The notes beneath the pieces are model-generated. The model was given only the letters and a program-made list of their open reading frames with translations. It was not told where the DNA came from and did not search any database. The position numbers and the translations under genes are program-made. Source: Muricea muricata (Eukaryota > Cnidaria > Anthozoa > Malacalcyonacea > Plexauridae). From it: 64,000 nt of DNA. This document shows, piece after piece, positions 46,818-57,507 of the stretch. Each line of letters opens with the position of its first letter. Position 1 is the stretch's first letter. Location of the stretch: NCBI GenBank assembly GCA_963855995.1, contig OY979719.1, forward strand, positions 17,145,312-17,209,311. The letters are read 5' to 3'.

Positions 46818-49800
46818 CTAGAATGTAATCTTCACGTACTTAAAGGTGATAAGATAACCATCTTTTGGCCTCAGACCATCGACACCATATTGTGCTCTTT
46901 TACCATTGACACGAATTAACCAATATTGGCCCAGGAGGGGTTTTCTCTTAATGCCACATATACTTGTCACGGACCTACCCCAGGCCAATTTCTGATAAGT
47001 GGCCTTGTAGCAAGGATTTTGTAATTTCGCCAATTCCAGAAGATTATACACTGTTTTTCCAAGAGTCATCTGGACAGTTACCGTAGGCTCAGTTCTGGTC
47101 AGGTTCGTTACGTTAAACACAAGCTGAACATGAACTGTGATTATCTGGAATACAAAAAATAAGAGCTATCATTATGATAAAATCTCTGGTATGCTCCTCG
47201 TAAATGTCCCTGACACATATGTCCACGCTGCTTCTTAGGTTGAGAAAATTTACACCGTCCCCCCACTCTTCATTTACATAAGCAATTGTTTTTTTTCCAC
47301 AAACATGACTCTTCCTTAGAATTGTGACAAGTCTCTCTTTTTAAACAGAATTATATATATTTTCTTCATATCCTGTCATTTTTAAAGGTAATTTCGGATA
47401 AAAGTACCGTTGTTTTTACACTTTTCTCCCTCCAATAATCTCAATCCCATCCCGCAAAAAGAAATGTGTGCATGGAATAAATATGTCCAGATATACAGCC
47501 ACGCGTGAACAATTTAATTTTATTTAATTGTATGCTTAGCTTTCCTTCTGAAGATTACTAGAATTTACAGTCGAAACGTTAGAGTCAATTTCAGATTGCT
47601 TTTCCGCGAGTGGTTGCGAACTTCATCGCAAAGCTCATAATTCACAAGCAGTTTGCAAACAAAACCTATGATTGGCTACTAAATAAAACCAGCCAATCAT
47701 ATGCTCAGTTCACAAACCTGCTTGTGAATTCATTATGAACTTTGCAACAAATTTGTAGAGTTTGCAACTAAGTTCACAACCCCTCGCAGAAAAACGGTAC
47801 AGGTGCGAACGAGATTTAATTATAAGTAATACCATGATATGAGGGAAATTGGTGATTAAATGTCCCCGAAAGCCGAGGGAGGTTTGTGGAATTCCTGAGG
47901 GCGCAGCCCGCGGGAATTCCACAAACCTCCCGAGAGTGAGGGACATTTAATCACTAATTTCCCGACATATCATGGTATTAGTTTGTAATACCATGATTAA
48001 CGAAAATATACTGTATAATTTCTAATTTTCCCCGTTTTGGGGGAAAATTGGAGAAAATTCGCTCTTCTGAGTAATTTAGCGATTAAATATCACTCTGAGA
48101 ACAATAGAAACCGAGTTGATCATGGTATTATTTAAAAAAAACTACCCAGGCGAGGCACCTGTCCGAATATTTGATATTATTATAACACTTACAAAACAAC
48201 AATACAACATTAAATACAAAACACAATAAATAACAAAAGAATAATTTAAACCCATAAGGAATTCAACTTCGATGACAAAGGAACAAATTAACATCAAACA
48301 CAGAACGTGTTAAATTTGTATAATGAGTAAGAAGAAAGTTTTTGAATATTCTTAAAGAGGAAAAAGTATCTGGTGTAGCTGATCTGCAAATACAGTTCCA
48401 CAGTTTAACAATTCGATTGAAGTAAAATGCCTGATAGGTGTTAAAATACTCAATGACAACCGAAACTTATATGCTTACCGGTGGTGGTTCCGTTGTTGGT
48501 GGCTGTTCTAAAAAAAGAAGAAGAAAGATGTTATGATCGAGTTCTTTGTACTTTTGCTTCGTCATTGTGTGACTTTCCGTGCGGTTAATTCCTAGAGTTA
48601 TGGTTTGGTGCACGTGTAAAAACACACAAGTTGTAACAAGTCTGTACACAAGGTGTTTGCAAGTTGTGTTCGTACTGCTTGTTCAAAGTTGTTGGAACAA
48701 AGTTGTTGATGGGCTATCAAACTTGTTACAAAGTTGTTTGCAGCACGACTAATACAAACATGTTATAACAATATTGTCACTGACAACATTGTCAACTTTG
48801 TTTCAAACAGGTCTGTCTCAGAGTTTTTAGAACAGCTTTGCAACAAGTCGTATAGCTTCTTGCAAGCTGTCAACAAATTTTTGCAATGTTGTTGACAACA
48901 TGGACCAACCAGTTCAAACGTTACTTGTTGGCGATTTGTTTTCATAATTGCTACAATGGTAAGATGTTTGTGTGTACTTCAACAGTATGGGCGTCGTATT
49001 GCTCTCCTTACCTACGGGGCAAGGGTAATTCTTCAAACTGATTAAAGACTCTCCTAGAAGTGCTGGAGTGACTCGAATGTTGGCCAGAATTGTTCCAAAG
49101 GAGCCTTCTTCATCTTGATATGTGAGAATATTCCTCATTGCTTTCTCACAGAGATACTCATCCGTGTGCACACGAGCTGCTTGAAGGGCCTGGAATACAA
49201 TGCACACAAAAATGGGTTGTTTTAAACACCGGAACATATGCAATGGTTGGATCTGGAGTTATTGTACAAGATGTCATTTTTTTGGTGCTCTGTGGGATTC
49301 CGCTTAGTTCGTATGGGATATGCTTGCAGGAAAAATAACTCTGATCATGATTCAACAGCAGATTCAAATGAATTAAACTTTAAGAAATGAAAATGCGAAT
49401 TGGAAAATGTTGGAGCACAGTATTGGGGCTGAGGAACACAGAATTAGCATGCTTGGCAAACAAAACATGAGTTGGGCCTACCATTATAACATGCGCCGTG
49501 GAATATTGGTTACCAAAGGCTCCAGTTGTTTTATTTTGCTTTCTCATCAACTGTCCTGCAATTTTCACAGAGGCTTGATCTACTTCCTCTAGGCGAGAAC
49601 TGTTGGTAATGCACGATAGAGCTTGTAAGATCAACGAGTTGATGTCACCTGAATGAACGCTAACTTTTCTGTTAACTTTGTTTAGAAGTTCTTGTACGAC
49701 ATTGTCAGGCACGCGTTGACCAGCATTGCACAGAGCAATTACAGCTAAGCTGTACCCAAAATAATTATTAAAATTTGGGATCTTCTTAAACAATTTGAAG

Positions 49801-50769
49801 CCTGACAAAAGAGGCGGAATCAGGTCATACCCTTGAAAGTTCCTTGGATCTTCACACAGTGAAATCACAGCTTGGATTATAAGGGCCATATGAGGATTCG
49901 CAATGCCCGATAGGTTTCCATCTGTGGCGTTCTTTGAATCAAGGAAATCCTTCAACGTTTTTGTAATGTTCATGCCCCGTCTGTCTTTGAAATCTGACAG
50001 TAGATTCTTCGGTTTATGTCCAACTAATCTCATGATTGTAATGAGCGAGGCAGCTCGGTATTGGTACAGTTTGGTATTGTTGTCTTGGTATATGTGTTTC
50101 ATCCAGTCAGAAGAACGAAGGACAGCTCGTGTTAAGTCGGCATGCAAAGTTTCGCTCGACAAGGCTGAAAATAGATAAATTTTAAGTTTAGTATATCATT
50201 TTAAAGTTCTCCCGTTGGGTAATTCAGAGACCGCAAACTTCTACTTTCTGCATATTTTTCGCACAAAATGTTGGTGCCTAATAGTAATACTACCATGATC
50301 CTGACCAAATTTTTGAAGAAATAATTGCAAGCTTATATGAACAGGCTGTTGGAATTTTTTTTTTAATTTTACCCTCAATAGCCGAGGGTTAAGCTTCCGG
50401 CTTTTGATAACCGCCCCCTGTTGAAACATGAGAAAACTATATTGTCTGTGTAGACAATTCATCCGACGTTAAACGACTAAAGCAGGGCCGGCAACAGTAT
50501 TTTGCTCTGGTTAACTTAACTGTAGTAGATCACTCCACAAAGAGAAGAAATGATAACTAGATAGGCGAAAGAGCATAAGCAATGCCACTGCATGTCAACT
50601 ATCAGTAATGTAGGGTACAATGTAGCTCTATAGCATGAAGAAAACAGTGTAACAATGCCCTTGTGACTGTAGTTTAGAATATGAAATTCTTACCACAAAA
50701 GGTATCAACTCTGCCAAAGAAAGAACCAAGGTATATAATCACGCCGAAGAAGAAAAATCGTGTCTTCAT
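46818..50769 (-). CDS. Intrinsic factor/transcobalamin-like secreted cobalamin-binding protein (cluster gene 1)
   Basis: Complete five-exon gene of 430 residues (human TCN2 427, intrinsic factor 417). 50694-50769 encodes the signal peptide (MKTRFFFFGVIIYLGSFF). 49482-50164 and 49012-49189 encode the alpha-alpha barrel with NPHMALIIQAVISLC, NNYFGYSLAVIALCNAG, VHSGDINSLILQALSC, TTGAFGNQYSTAHVIM, ALQAARVHTDEYLCEKAM and VTPALLGESLISL. 48479-48507 is a 29-nt micro-exon for a Thr/Pro hinge (QPPTTEPPP). 46818-47144 is the beta domain (DUF4430): NPCYKATYQKLAWGRSVTSI, then QYWLIRVNGKRAQYGVDG. All phases agree. The family binds vitamin B12 between the two domains for transport or uptake. Orthology to a particular vertebrate carrier cannot be assigned, so no symbol is given. 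Confidence 0.92.
47600..47795. mobile_element. Foldback MITE in cluster gene 1 intron
   Basis: CCGCGAGTGGTTGCGAACTT pairs imperfectly with AAGTTCACAACCCCTCGC. The inner arms are AATTCACAAGCAG / CTGCTTGTGAATT and ATGATTGGCT / AGCCAATCAT. The design resembles 8044-8462. Confidence 0.8.
47827..47980. mobile_element. GC-cored foldback MITE
   Basis: TAATACCATGATATG pairs with CATATCATGGTATTA. The arms TTGGTGATTAAATGTCCC and GGAGGTTTGTGGAATTCC have exact or near-exact complements. The loop is GAGGGCGCAGCCCGCG-like. Confidence 0.92.
48263..48436 (-). pseudogene. LINE reverse-transcriptase 3' end fragment
   Basis: 57 open codons ending in TGA read YFNRIVKLWNCI, then TPDTFSSLRIFKNFLL, the usual C-terminal 'LWN...S...FK..L' end of a Jockey/CR1-type RT ORF. 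No RT core is present, so this is a strongly 5'-truncated LINE copy in an intron of cluster gene 1. It is followed leftwards by an AT-rich tail to about 48170. Confidence 0.65.
48615..48905. repeat. Dispersed CAACTTGC-type repeat, long copy
   Basis: Repeated AAGTTGT / ACAAGTTGTAACAAG words, AGTTGTTTGCAGCACGA and GCAATGTTGTTGACAACAT, from the family at 10140-10345. Intronic in cluster gene 1. Confidence 0.6.
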
Positions 50770-51494
50770 GATGTTGTTTACTACTGTATTAAATATCTGC
50801 GTTCCTTCGCTCTGGAATATGATTGTCAATGCTTGGGTTGCGCAGTTATCCTTGTATTGCTCGATTTTCTTTGTCTGGACACGTCCCGGTTGAAATGGGA
50901 ATTAACTCAAGTGTTCGTGTGGGGGTGATGCTAGAGCGAACTCCCGGTATTGAATATACTTCTTCGAGGCTCTTTCAAGGTCAATAAGTTATTTTTAAAC
51001 AGTGTTGATAGATTTAGTTTTGCTTGCTTGGCCCAAAATTGAGTTTGTAATGGGAATTATCCGGTACAGGACAACACTGCTAAATATGCTTTGTCACCTT
51101 TGTGAAACTTCTAAGAAACACCGTTTTAGTTTGTTCTAGACATCTCTAGAGAAAAATGTTTCCTGGTTTGCTCAACTTTAGGATTAGAAGTGTAACTTGA
51201 AAGCAATCGAAGATTTATAAGTTCAATTTTGTGGAAACACATTTATTAATGCGAAGTTTTAAATCTGTAAGGTCGGATCTTCGTCAGTGGTAACAACGCG
51301 ACTTGTTTAAATATACACACGTCCCTTATATAGATGAAGTGTCATGATTTGTGTGCTCGCGAGGCTATTGAAAGGTCTGTAATATACTACTTGATTTATT
51401 GGTATATACTTCTTACGTACAGTACATTGAGACTTTATTTCATTGGGACTTAATTACTTGACCGTTAGTTTTGTACAGTCTATCCTGCTTGTGA
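50770..51494. other. Upstream region of cluster gene 1
   Basis: No gene. 50990-51230 resembles 52778-53040 (shared GATAGATT, AAATATGCTTT, TGTTTCCTGGTTTG, CAACTTTAG, GTGTAACTTGAAA), a duplicated noncoding block. 51225-51300 is a half copy of the GTGGAAACAC...GGATCTTCGTCAG foldback family. Confidence 0.55.
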
Positions 51495-51738
51495 CGCAAT
51501 GCCCGATAGGTTTCCATCCTTGGTGTTCTTTGAATCAAGGAAATCCTTCAACGTTTCTGTCATGTTCATGCCCCGCCTGTCTTTGAAATCTGACAGTAGG
51601 GTCTTCCGTTTGTGTCCAGCTAATCTCAAGATGGTGATAAGCGAGGTAACACGGTATGGGTACAGCTCTGTGTGGTTGCGTTGGTATATATGTCTTATCC
51701 AGTCAGAAGAACGAAGGACAACTCTTGTTAAGATAACC
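51495..51738 (-). pseudogene. Truncated alpha-barrel exon fragment of a cobalamin-carrier gene
   Basis: About 80 codons nearly identical to the start of the barrel exon of cluster gene 1: VVLRSSDWIRHIYQ, PYRVTSLITILRLAGHKRKT, MTETLKDFLDSKN and DGNLSGIA. Homology stops abruptly at GGCATTGCG, where gene 1 continues with NPHMALII; here SQAG and then a stop follow. No signal exon, second barrel exon or beta domain is attached. It is a recent partial duplicate. Confidence 0.9.
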
Positions 51739-52469
51739 AATTTATGAATGGCGATAGAAGTAAATTGTGTAGCGATATTTTGTTTTGTGTGCATTAATAA
51801 ATTTGTTTATGTCACATTTTACTTGCCAAAATGAAATTATTTTTACTATCAGCATGTGAAGATCTGCGCGTGAGTACTTCCTGTTTCAAGGGTTAGTTGC
51901 ATTTCATGATCAATAATCCAAGAGAATATCAGTCAACATTGCGAGGTAAGACCTACAATAAGTCAGGCACCTGGGCATCAGACCTCGCCTTGACATTACC
52001 ACAATTTTCTGTCAGAATGATCACAGATATTTGAGAATGCACCGATGCAGCAAGATTATTTTGTCAAAGGCTACATGAATTTTTGCTAATTGTGCAGTGA
52101 CGAATGGAAGTGCAGCTAACACCACTTGATATACGCTGGATTATTTAAAGATATTTTATCTACGACACCAGGAAGTTACATTGTCTTACCTTTGACCATC
52201 GTACTATGTGCTGTGATTATATGTCAGTTGAAAACTTTAGCTTCCAGTTTGTCTATTGTTAGTACTCACAAATTTGTCAACCAAAAAATTACATAATCTT
52301 ATTATGCTCAATTTCCAGTTCTTTACTACTTTCATTTTAGGATTGCTTGACAAAGCAAATAAGCTTTGATCCTAGGTAGTCCAAAACTCGGTGATGCTCA
52401 AAATATGCAACTGAATGGATGTTTGATTTTTTAAAAAACACCGAGTTTTGGGCTCTTAGGCTTTGACTG
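51739..52469. other. Intergenic, no gene seen
   Basis: No coding similarity. A short inverted pair (CCAAAACTCGGTG at 52381 and CACCGAGTTTTGG at 52439) makes a hairpin directly downstream of the next pseudogene's stop. Confidence 0.4.
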
Positions 52470-55345
52470 TTAAAAATTCAACTTTTTGTATATAAACGTG
52501 ATGATGTCTCCATCTCCTGGCTGCAATCCATCGACGCCACGCTGGGCCGATTTCCCGTTGATGTAGATCATCCAGTACTGCTTTTTCTTCCATTCCCTAG
52601 CTACACAACAGATACTTGTAATAGAATGGCCGAATGAATGCTTCTCGTATGTCGCTCTGTAACAAGGGTTTTGTAGTTTGGCTTTTTCCAAAATTTCGTA
52701 AACCGTTCGCGCCTTCTAGTATGTTAAAATAATGTTGTCAGTTACGGGAACTTTTTCATCTTACTAATTTTAAGGTTCTCTTTTTAACTGTGCTGATAGA
52801 TTCGGTATTCTTGCCCGGGTGGATTGTCCATTACGAGAGAATATTCCCAAATATGCTTTCAATTGTCACTACTGGCAATGAAACTTCGAAAAAGCAAGGT
52901 TTTGGTCTGCCCGCCTTTTGGAAATACGACAAAAGATATTAATGTTTCCTGGTTTGTTCAACTTTAGAACGTGTAACTTGAAAACTTTCAAAGATTTGCC
53001 GCTTTCCTCAAATTCGTTCAATTGCAACGTTTGAATTTTGTGAATGGTTAAATCGAAAATATGGTATACAATAATGCAAACTGACCTGTGGAGAAGGAGT
53101 GGTTGACGGCTCTAAAAAATAAAAATATCAAAGAACTAAACGATGAAAACTATAAAAGGTGATATGTTGTATCATTTAAAGAGTGTGCTGCACTACTCGG
53201 TCAAGGCTATTTCAGATACCTTGAAGCAGATCGGTCCCAGTACTTTCGTTAATTTCACACGGCCAACACAGTGGACTTAGACGTAAGCGTACTGTTTTGC
53301 TATGTTAAACTTTACCAGCAAAAGATATTATATTTAAGACTATTCTCACTCAATGGGACTGTGTATCTACTTCACCAAATTTAGCTAAAGAGGGAGCGCG
53401 TAGCGCGACAATCATTACTCGCCCTTCAGGCTCGCGCTTTAGCTAAATTTGGTGAAGTAGATAAAGTCCCAGTGAGTGAGAAGTCTTAAATATAATACCT
53501 TTTGCTAGTAAAGTTTAATATAGCAAAACAGATCGCTTACGTCTAAGTCCACTGTGTTGGCCGTGTGAAATTAACGAAAGTACTGGGACCGATCTGCTTC
53601 AAGGTATCTGAAATAGCCTTGACCGCACTACTCATGTAAATTTTTACCGAGTACTCTTGATTCCTGAAATAGAACATATTGTTAACGATCTGGATGTGAC
53701 TTTCCATCTGAGTAATCGTTCAACCGTTTGCTGTGCCACACAGTCGGAAGCGCGAACTCCATGCAAACCTGCATCAAACCGATATCAGGATGCGTTCGCA
53801 TCGCTTGCTCTGGATTGATGATAACAAGTCTTGCAAGTTTTCAACAAGCTTGTTGCAAGTTGATTGATATAAGTGGTAACAAGACCATAAGCTTGACACA
53901 AGAAGATGTTTTAACAACTATATCTCAACTATATCTATGGCTATGCAGTAAACACTACGTGAGCACGTGGAAGCCTTGTTTCTTACCTACTGGACAAGCG
54001 TATCTTTTCAAATTGATCAATGATATTCCCAAGAGCGATGGCGTTATTTGAGTATTTGCCAGAATTGAACCGAACTATCCTTTTTTATCTTGATACGACA
54101 AAATATGTCTCATTGCTTTCTCACAGAGATAGACATCTGTCGAAATGCGAGCTGCTTGAAAGGCCTTGAATATAAATTTCGGAAATTGATTTTGCAGTCC
54201 CGCAGATACTACTGTTGTGAGCGAAAAGAAAACAATCTGTTGGCCGGAAAGTCAATGTTTCTTGGTATTGTTAGTTTGCATAATTACCTCGACAACTACA
54301 GCTGTTGAAATGTGATTTCCAAACGCCCCATTGGTCGTATTTTGTTTTGAGATTAAGCTTTGAACGAGTTTAGCCGAGGCCTGGTGCACTTGACGTTGTT
54401 GAAAGCTATTTGAACTTAAAACACAAGATAGAGCGGTCAAAATCAAAGCGTCTATATCAACTATATAGTAACTAACTTTTCTGTTCGCTCCCTTAAGTAA
54501 TTCTCTAATGACAAAATCTGGTATTTCTTCGCCTGAATTGCAAAGAGCGATCACGGCTAAACTATACCCAAAATAATTATTGAATCTCGGATATGTTCTG
54601 TACTTAGGGAAACCGGAAACAAGAGCCTGGATTAGATCGTGTCCGTGAAAATTTCTCGGATCTTTGCAAATTGTTATCACTCCTTGAATAATGAGACCAA
54701 GATGAGGTGTGGGAATAGTTGATAGGTCTCCGTTTGGCATAGAGTCTAGTTTTTTTTTCGGAGTTTCCTCGATGGAGTTGTCTTTAGCATCTTTGAAATC
54801 AGTGGGTAATGTTGTGGAGTGGTGTCCGGCAATTCTGAGAGTGGCAAAAATTGAACCTGCGCGATATGCTTCCATAGGTGGATTTGTGTTGTTGTTCTTA
54901 TAGGTTTGTGTCAACCAGTCAGAGGAACGAATGTAGCTCATCGGTAGGTTCGCATGTAGCTCATCGCTGGATGAAGCTTAAAAATAATACATCAAAGAAG
55001 ATCTGATTAATGTTCACTCTGATCAGTGAAAGCAAGGGATCTTATCTCGTCATCCCGCTTGTCTGTACGTGCAATTTATTCATACAGAGAAATGTCATTT
55101 AAAGAAATTGAATACAACATTATTGTACCAAATTTCAAGTATCCTTGACTAGGACAAATTTTGCCACATAATAAAAGAAACGATATTGTGGTATACTGTA
55201 AAATGTGATATTGAGCAATGCTGCCATTTGTAGTGACTCAAGCGACTCATCTATGTGACTGTAGTTTATTATAAAGAAGTACTTACCACAAAATGAATTA
55301 AACTCTTCCACAAAACAAAATCAAGTAAATAAGGCATATTTTCAT
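52470..55345 (-). pseudogene. Cobalamin-carrier pseudogene (cluster gene 2)
   Basis: Same exon plan as gene 1 but broken. The signal exon (55287-55345) has an in-frame TAA at 55298-55300 and a length one base off the required phase. The barrel exon (54288-54976) is fully open: 229 codons with RSSDWLTQTYK, TPHLGLIIQGVITIC and NNYFGYSLAVIALCNSG. The second barrel exon (53987-54164) has a TAG at 54075-54077, where relatives have a serine codon in EEGSFGTI. The micro-exon is 53086-53111. The beta-domain exon is recognisable from 52470 to about 52757 (RTVYEILEKAKLQNPCYRAT, KQYWMIYINGKSAQRGVDG), but its 5' part is degraded and contains a TAG. Several independent lesions argue for a real pseudogene rather than one sequencing error. 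Confidence 0.9.
53198..53625. mobile_element. Foldback MITE, about 430 bp, with target duplication
   Basis: CGGTCAAGGCTATTTCAGAT pairs with the right end ATAGCCTTGACCG. Arms of about 190 bp are nearly perfect (TTGAAGCAGATCGGTCCCAG, AACACAGTGGACTTAGACGT). The loop is GC-rich around 53395-53435. CACTACT occurs on both sides (53191-53197 and 53626-53632). It sits in an intron of the pseudogene. Confidence 0.93.
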
Positions 55346-55572
55346 AATGTTGTTCTCTGCCACGTCGCAGAACAATCTATGATCGTCCACGCCGATGAGA
55401 CCCCTTTTAACATGACGGGGAGACATGTGCCTCCCTCCCCCAGTCACTTTTAGTCTTTCTCCCTCCTCTCCAGCTGTTAATCCTAAATCTCTTCACTTCA
55501 AAATATTTTCGTGGAAGGAGAAAAGCATAAATTTTTAACAATGCTTGCGGGGAACCACTGAGTACTTTACAC

Positions 55573-55769
55573 AAAATACAAAACAACGGTAGCTCCGAAA
55601 ATAAACATCTTGAATTTATTCTTTCGACCTTTTGAATTTATTCTTTCGATTTGAGCTTTCGACATGTTTCGACTATATTTTGGTCATCGTCATCATGACT
55701 AAAATATAGTCGAAAGCTAGAATAAATTCAAAATGTTTATTTTCGGAGTTACCTTTGTTTTGTATTTTG
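55573..55769. mobile_element. Foldback MITE
   Basis: ACAAAATACAAAACAACGGT pairs imperfectly with the right end ACCTTTGTTTTGTATTTTG. The arms include CCGAAAATAAACAT / ATGTTTATTTTCGG and CGACTATATTTTGGTCAT / ATGACTAAAATATAGTCG. Confidence 0.85.
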
Positions 55770-56527
55770 ACAATACTTGTTTTTGGAATGGAGCCATGCC
55801 TCATCCTTATTCATGCATTCTGTTGGTGCTTTTGTCACATATTTTAAATCATACATGCATGACAATCCAGTCTTGCCCTGTTTATGATGTCATACACAGA
55901 TTATCATATAGCTTCGCTTATTACACACATGACAAAATTAGTGCAATTTAATTTGTCGAGTGGAGTGCAATTTTTCATTGCTTGCACTCCTTGTGAATAT
56001 CAGTATTTTTTTCCTAATACAATAACTAAGTAATCCGACGGCTTACGCAGTTTTGGCATAGTTTTTGAAATGAATTACGCTCCATCCCGTATGTGATTGC
56101 GTATCCAACTCCTGGCACTTATAGATCTGTCCTTGCAGACTTACGACTAATAGTTTGATAATTAGGCCCCCTGGTTTCTCTCTGTTAGTTTCTCGCACAA
56201 GATGAGCCCTCATCCCAATACAATTCCTTATATAGAAGATGCCGTGATCCGGGGTAGTTAATCTTTATCCGGGTAGGTCCTAGCATGATTGTTACTTAAC
56301 TCCGATGTTCTTGTGGCGTTGAAAAGTAGCTACCTGGTATTGTTTACTTCTTCTAGTGAAGGTCACCAAAAATATGACGAACTTAATATATAGTCTTAAA
56401 TGGCAAATTGGCTGTGTCGCACATAAAGTGGCCTCTCGAAGGTCTTTAAACTCACGTTTTCATCCGTGCATTGTCGTTCCTCGCTAAGGGTTTCCTTACG
56501 TCTCCTCCAAAGGCATTATTCTATTTA

Positions 56528-56825
56528 ACCATTAGATTACGAGCTCAAGATTTCTATGCGGTGATAGTTGATGAGGGCGAAGCCCGAATCAACTATCACC
56601 GCATAGAAATCGAGAGCGAGTAATCTAATTGTTTTAGTAGAATCAGAGGTCAAACATGGAATATTCAACAAAAAATTTGATTTTTAAGCAATTTTTTTAA
56701 AAGAAATCTCTATAGGAAGATGATTGTTTCGCTACTCGCTATCTATCGAGGAATAGATAGCGAGTAGAGTAACCAATCAAATTACAGCATTTGCAATAGT
56801 ATACTAGTATGATTCTACTAAAAAT
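56528..56825. mobile_element. Double-hairpin repeat family, copy 3 (best preserved)
   Basis: Hairpin 1: ATTTCTATGCGGTGATAGTT with its complement around GATGAGGGCGAAGCCCGAAT, enclosed by ATTAGATTAC / GTAATCTAAT. Hairpin 2: CTACTCGCTATCTATCGA with AGATAGCGAGTAG. The outermost inner pair TTTTAGTAGAATCA / TGATTCTACTAAAA spans hairpin 2. There is no open frame. Confidence 0.9.
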
Positions 56826-57507
56826 TGTTATCATATGTATAAATTTATGCTTAATTTATTTTCGAGTCGGTTTTCTTTGATGTACCGTGCATTATATCCA
56901 GGTTATTAACCTTGAAAAAATAATTAGATGAAACTTGTGTGAAAATCTCGAATACCACAGATATACATTATATATACACCACAGATATACATTATATATT
57001 TATGTATGTGCACATTGTATATTTATGTATAATCACATAACAATATAAGAAGACAAACTTGAATCACTTGATTGAAACATTTATTCACTACAAACCCTTT
57101 ATAGCACAAGTAAAAATTGTTGGTTTTAAATCGTTTGCCCAGGATGTTGGCTTGCAAAGCAGAATTAATTATAGGAGGGAAAAAAGATTTTCAGATGCTT
57201 TTACAAAATGGTTTTTTTTATTACAAGTTGGCAGTAAACACCAAATAGGTTGTCATTTAATATGATTTTAATTACAACCCAATTAACATGAAAACATCGT
57301 TACATTTACTTTTTGACTACTCTAAATATTCAACTATCACAAATGAAATACATAAAGTAATATAGTCATAATGCAAGTTTAGCTGTAAATTGCGCTAAAC
57401 TTTTCATTAATTAATACTACTATAAGTTAACCCATGCAGAAATTACATAACCTTAAATAATTATGTTCTATTTGGTCCCATGCTTTAATGCAAACAAGCT
57501 TTGACTG

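Larger units (their letters stand above)
55346..57507. other. Intergenic in the cobalamin-carrier cluster
   Basis: No gene is recognised. It contains a foldback at 55573-55769, the double-hairpin repeat at 56528-56825 and AT-rich DNA with a duplicated CACAGATATACATTATATAT word at 56956-57000. Confidence 0.5.

Noticed and set aside
49158-49592. Plus-strand open frames opposite the cobalamin-carrier exons
   Set aside because: Antisense shadows of well-supported minus-strand exons.
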